This document shows, piece after piece, positions 13,701 to 14,266 of a stretch of 14,266 nt of DNA; positions within the stretch are counted from its first letter, which is position 1, and each line of letters begins with the position of its first letter. The notes under the pieces are model-generated. The model saw nothing but the letters and a program-made list of their open reading frames with translations, had not been told where the DNA came from and searched no databases. Both the position numbers and the translations under genes were made by a program. This DNA is from JBOGGX01 sp050744245 (lineage in GTDB: Bacteria; Actinomycetota; Acidimicrobiia; Acidimicrobiales; JBOGGX01): assembly GCA_050744245.1 (NCBI GenBank), contig JBOGGX010000095.1, forward strand, positions 1-14,266, in the 5' to 3' direction.

Positions 13701-14266
13701 GTCGTCACATGGCCCATGGGGTCGACGACTTCGGCCGCCTCGCCGTTGCGCCCGTGGCGGAATTCCGTGCGAGCTCCGGTCGGGTCGACCGTCGCCGCCG
13801 GGCGTCCGGCGGCCGTCCACTCGAACCGCCACACCGCGCCGCCGGGATCTCGACGCTCGACCAGCCGGCCCCGGTCGTCGTAGGCCAGCTCGGTGCGCAG
13901 GCCCGTGGGCGACACGGCGGCCACCATCCGGCCCGCAGCGTCGCGCTCGATGACCGCGGTGTGACCGTCGCCGTCGGTGATCGAAATGACGTTTCCGTCG
14001 TCGTCGAACCCGAACCGCACCACGACGCCATCGGGATCGTCGACCCGCCGCACCAGGCCGCCGGTCACCTCGAGGCGGGTGACGCCGCGTTCAGGGTCGA
14101 CGATCTCGCTCGGGCTGCGCTCGGATCCGGTGTAGCGGTAGCGGGTGGCCGCGCCGTTCGCCGCCTTCACCTCGGTGACCCGATCCAGGTCGTCGTGGGC
14201 GAACTCGAACCAGGAGCCGTCGGGCGAGACCCGGCGCACCAGGCGGCCCCGCTCGTTCCACTCCTG
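10712..14266 (-). CDS. Rhs/YD-repeat polymorphic toxin, 3' 1184 codons (5' end outside window)
   Basis: A giant Rhs protein; the frame is open to the window end, so the N-terminus is missing. From 14266 to about 11780 it consists of degenerate 20-23-residue YD repeats (pattern G-x-x-x-x-Y-x-Y-D-x-x-G-R-L with D-P-x-G-G-V-T-R linkers), which form the hollow shell around the toxin. The Rhs core lies at about 11730-11545 (R-A-R-P-Y-Q-P-D-T-R-S-F-L-S-V-D-P, N-P-Y-H-Y-A-G-N-D-P, D-P-L-G-L), marking the end of the shell. After it come a hydrophobic Gly/Ala-rich pre-toxin region (about 11470-11060) and a tip of about 100 residues (from about 11010: H-Y-V-V-V-R-G-G-T, F-S-G-A-A-G, V-P-H-G-Q-I-R, P-E-L-T-R-S-G-V, R-H-V-N-V). 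I do not recognise the tip's activity. Confidence 0.93.
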   Translation of the reverse strand, partial: QEWNERGRLVRRVSPDGSWFEFAHDDLDRVTEVKAANGAATRYRYTGSERSPSEIVDPERGVTRLEVTGGLVRRVDDPDGVVVRFGFDDDGNVISITDGDGHTAVIERDAAGRMVAAVSPTGLRTELAYDDRGRLVERRDPGGAVWRFEWTAAGRPAATVDPTGARTEFRHGRNGEAAEVVDPMGHVTTRRFDPLANLVGVVLPDGAKWEFTYDGLCRLTGVNDPAGGTWLREYDVNGRLVGTVDPVGGHRTATVDPAGRVTGVDDGATSIGFELDELGRAVVHRRPDGSDLAATYDRCGRVTSITDPVGGVTRYAWTAAGRLAAVTSPLGGVTRNEYDRCGRRVAFVDPLGHRWTCRYDGDGRITQVVAPTGEVERFRYDDAGRLAIRRSPAGGATRYRYDDAGRVVAVTDPTGGVRRFGYDPRGQLIEAVDPNGGVTRYERHARGWVSAVGDPLGGRVEHRCDEVGRLVARTDQRGRTTEWEYDRAGRPTRRVLPTGERVRWWYDDSGRVRGVGTQDAPTVHIGRDLLARPAVIDEPGFRHELRWDAAGRLIAKRRNDRELTWRYDADGNRVAIGLPDGTETGFEFDPAGRSTAAHHPVLGTVTFDRDAAGRLIGRQAGGATHRWRYGNGVVVAHESDGPRGRRVTQLERDAADRVVAATTGDQTRRYRYDPAGQLVRVEGQEGAWSFAYDGAGRLARENRPDRGTITYQHDAAHQLTERRDGRGVTRYGFDAAGRRVAEDGPGGTRAYEWDGFGHLAGVGDTRLRVDALGDLATIDDRQLLWDPVAAIPRLRWLDGTTIVGDDRPWATVDPEGAVDWLDPDHQGSLGGPLDPWGAGGGPGVGLGYRGELRIGDLTWLRARPYQPDTRSFLSVDPLPGLPGDPFGANPYHYAGNDPIGAVDPLGLRPLTEAELAQHIDSINNNMFERAGDWVADNWEYIAAGALIVAGGAIMLTGVGGPIGAAMIGGALMSGGFSAGVQRATTGQVDWGRVAIDGAIGGLAGGAGAWAGGARALSTVNPMLRGGLVGAGENVIGGAATRAAYGQNPFDPRGMAQDVLLGGGAGGGGGRLAARAAQGQMPEELVPDHYVVVRGGTSDVPPPGQVFSGAAGETLEDAASGVPHGQIRATEAGTIRQGGGSVAHAPELTRSGVLNERHVNVTLGEGPSPFGPLQPNPVPKAGRIQ

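Noticed and set aside
11780..14266. Tandem DNA repeats or a CRISPR-like array
   Set aside because: The regular GGTCGTAG/GGGTCGA-like words come from degenerate protein YD repeats, without identical repeats or unique spacers.

Overview
The window looks like chromosomal DNA of a high-GC actinobacterium. GC is about 70% by eye, coding frames are recognisable by third positions that are almost all G or C, GTG and TTG starts are common, and genes overlap by ATGA or GTGA. The combination of a Hanks-type kinase, LysM membrane protein, SAF (CpaB-like) protein, MinD/CpaE-like ATPase, CpaF ATPase, WxG-type small proteins and a giant YD-repeat protein is actinobacterial in style. A lineage such as Acidimicrobiia is my guess and cannot be proven from the sequence.

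Region 1 (1-704): about 120 bp of reverse-strand YD-repeat (Rhs) coding debris abuts the last 30 codons of a forward gene. Then comes a reverse-strand 125-aa WxG-like gene (239-616), divergent from a Ser/Thr protein kinase. Region 2 (705-2135): the kinase, with one transmembrane helix and an outer D-x-D-x-D-G type sensor domain. Region 3 (2136-2291): a gene-free gap with a perfect hairpin and a plausible promoter.

Region 4 (2292-9213): one tightly packed forward operon of nine genes: LysM membrane protein, SAF-domain protein, MinD/CpaE-like ATPase with an altered P-loop, CpaF/TadA secretion ATPase, a second 125-aa WxG-like protein, a 394-aa effector-like protein with a glycine/alanine-rich hydrophobic segment, a three-helix membrane protein, and two small soluble proteins. 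No GspF-type (TadB/TadC) platform, pilin or prepilin peptidase is present. The operon therefore looks like a Tad-derived ATPase module attached to WxG-type secreted proteins rather than a normal pilus locus. I consider this the most interesting unit here.

Region 5 (9222-10715, reverse strand): a small immunity gene coupled to the Rhs gene by a 4-nt overlap, then about 1.2 kb of immunity-like genes and broken remnants, including a 100-bp direct repeat that marks an internally deleted copy. Region 6 (10712-14266, reverse strand): the 3' 1184 codons of a very large Rhs/YD-repeat polymorphic toxin, running off the window end, with an Rhs core, a hydrophobic pre-toxin segment and an unassigned toxin tip of about 100 residues.

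Working model (inference): the operon builds an envelope-spanning export machine powered by CpaF and positioned by the MinD-like protein. The WxG-like proteins and the 394-aa protein would be substrates or adaptors. The kinase would sense an outside signal, and the neighbouring Rhs toxin/immunity array would be possible cargo or an independent competition system.
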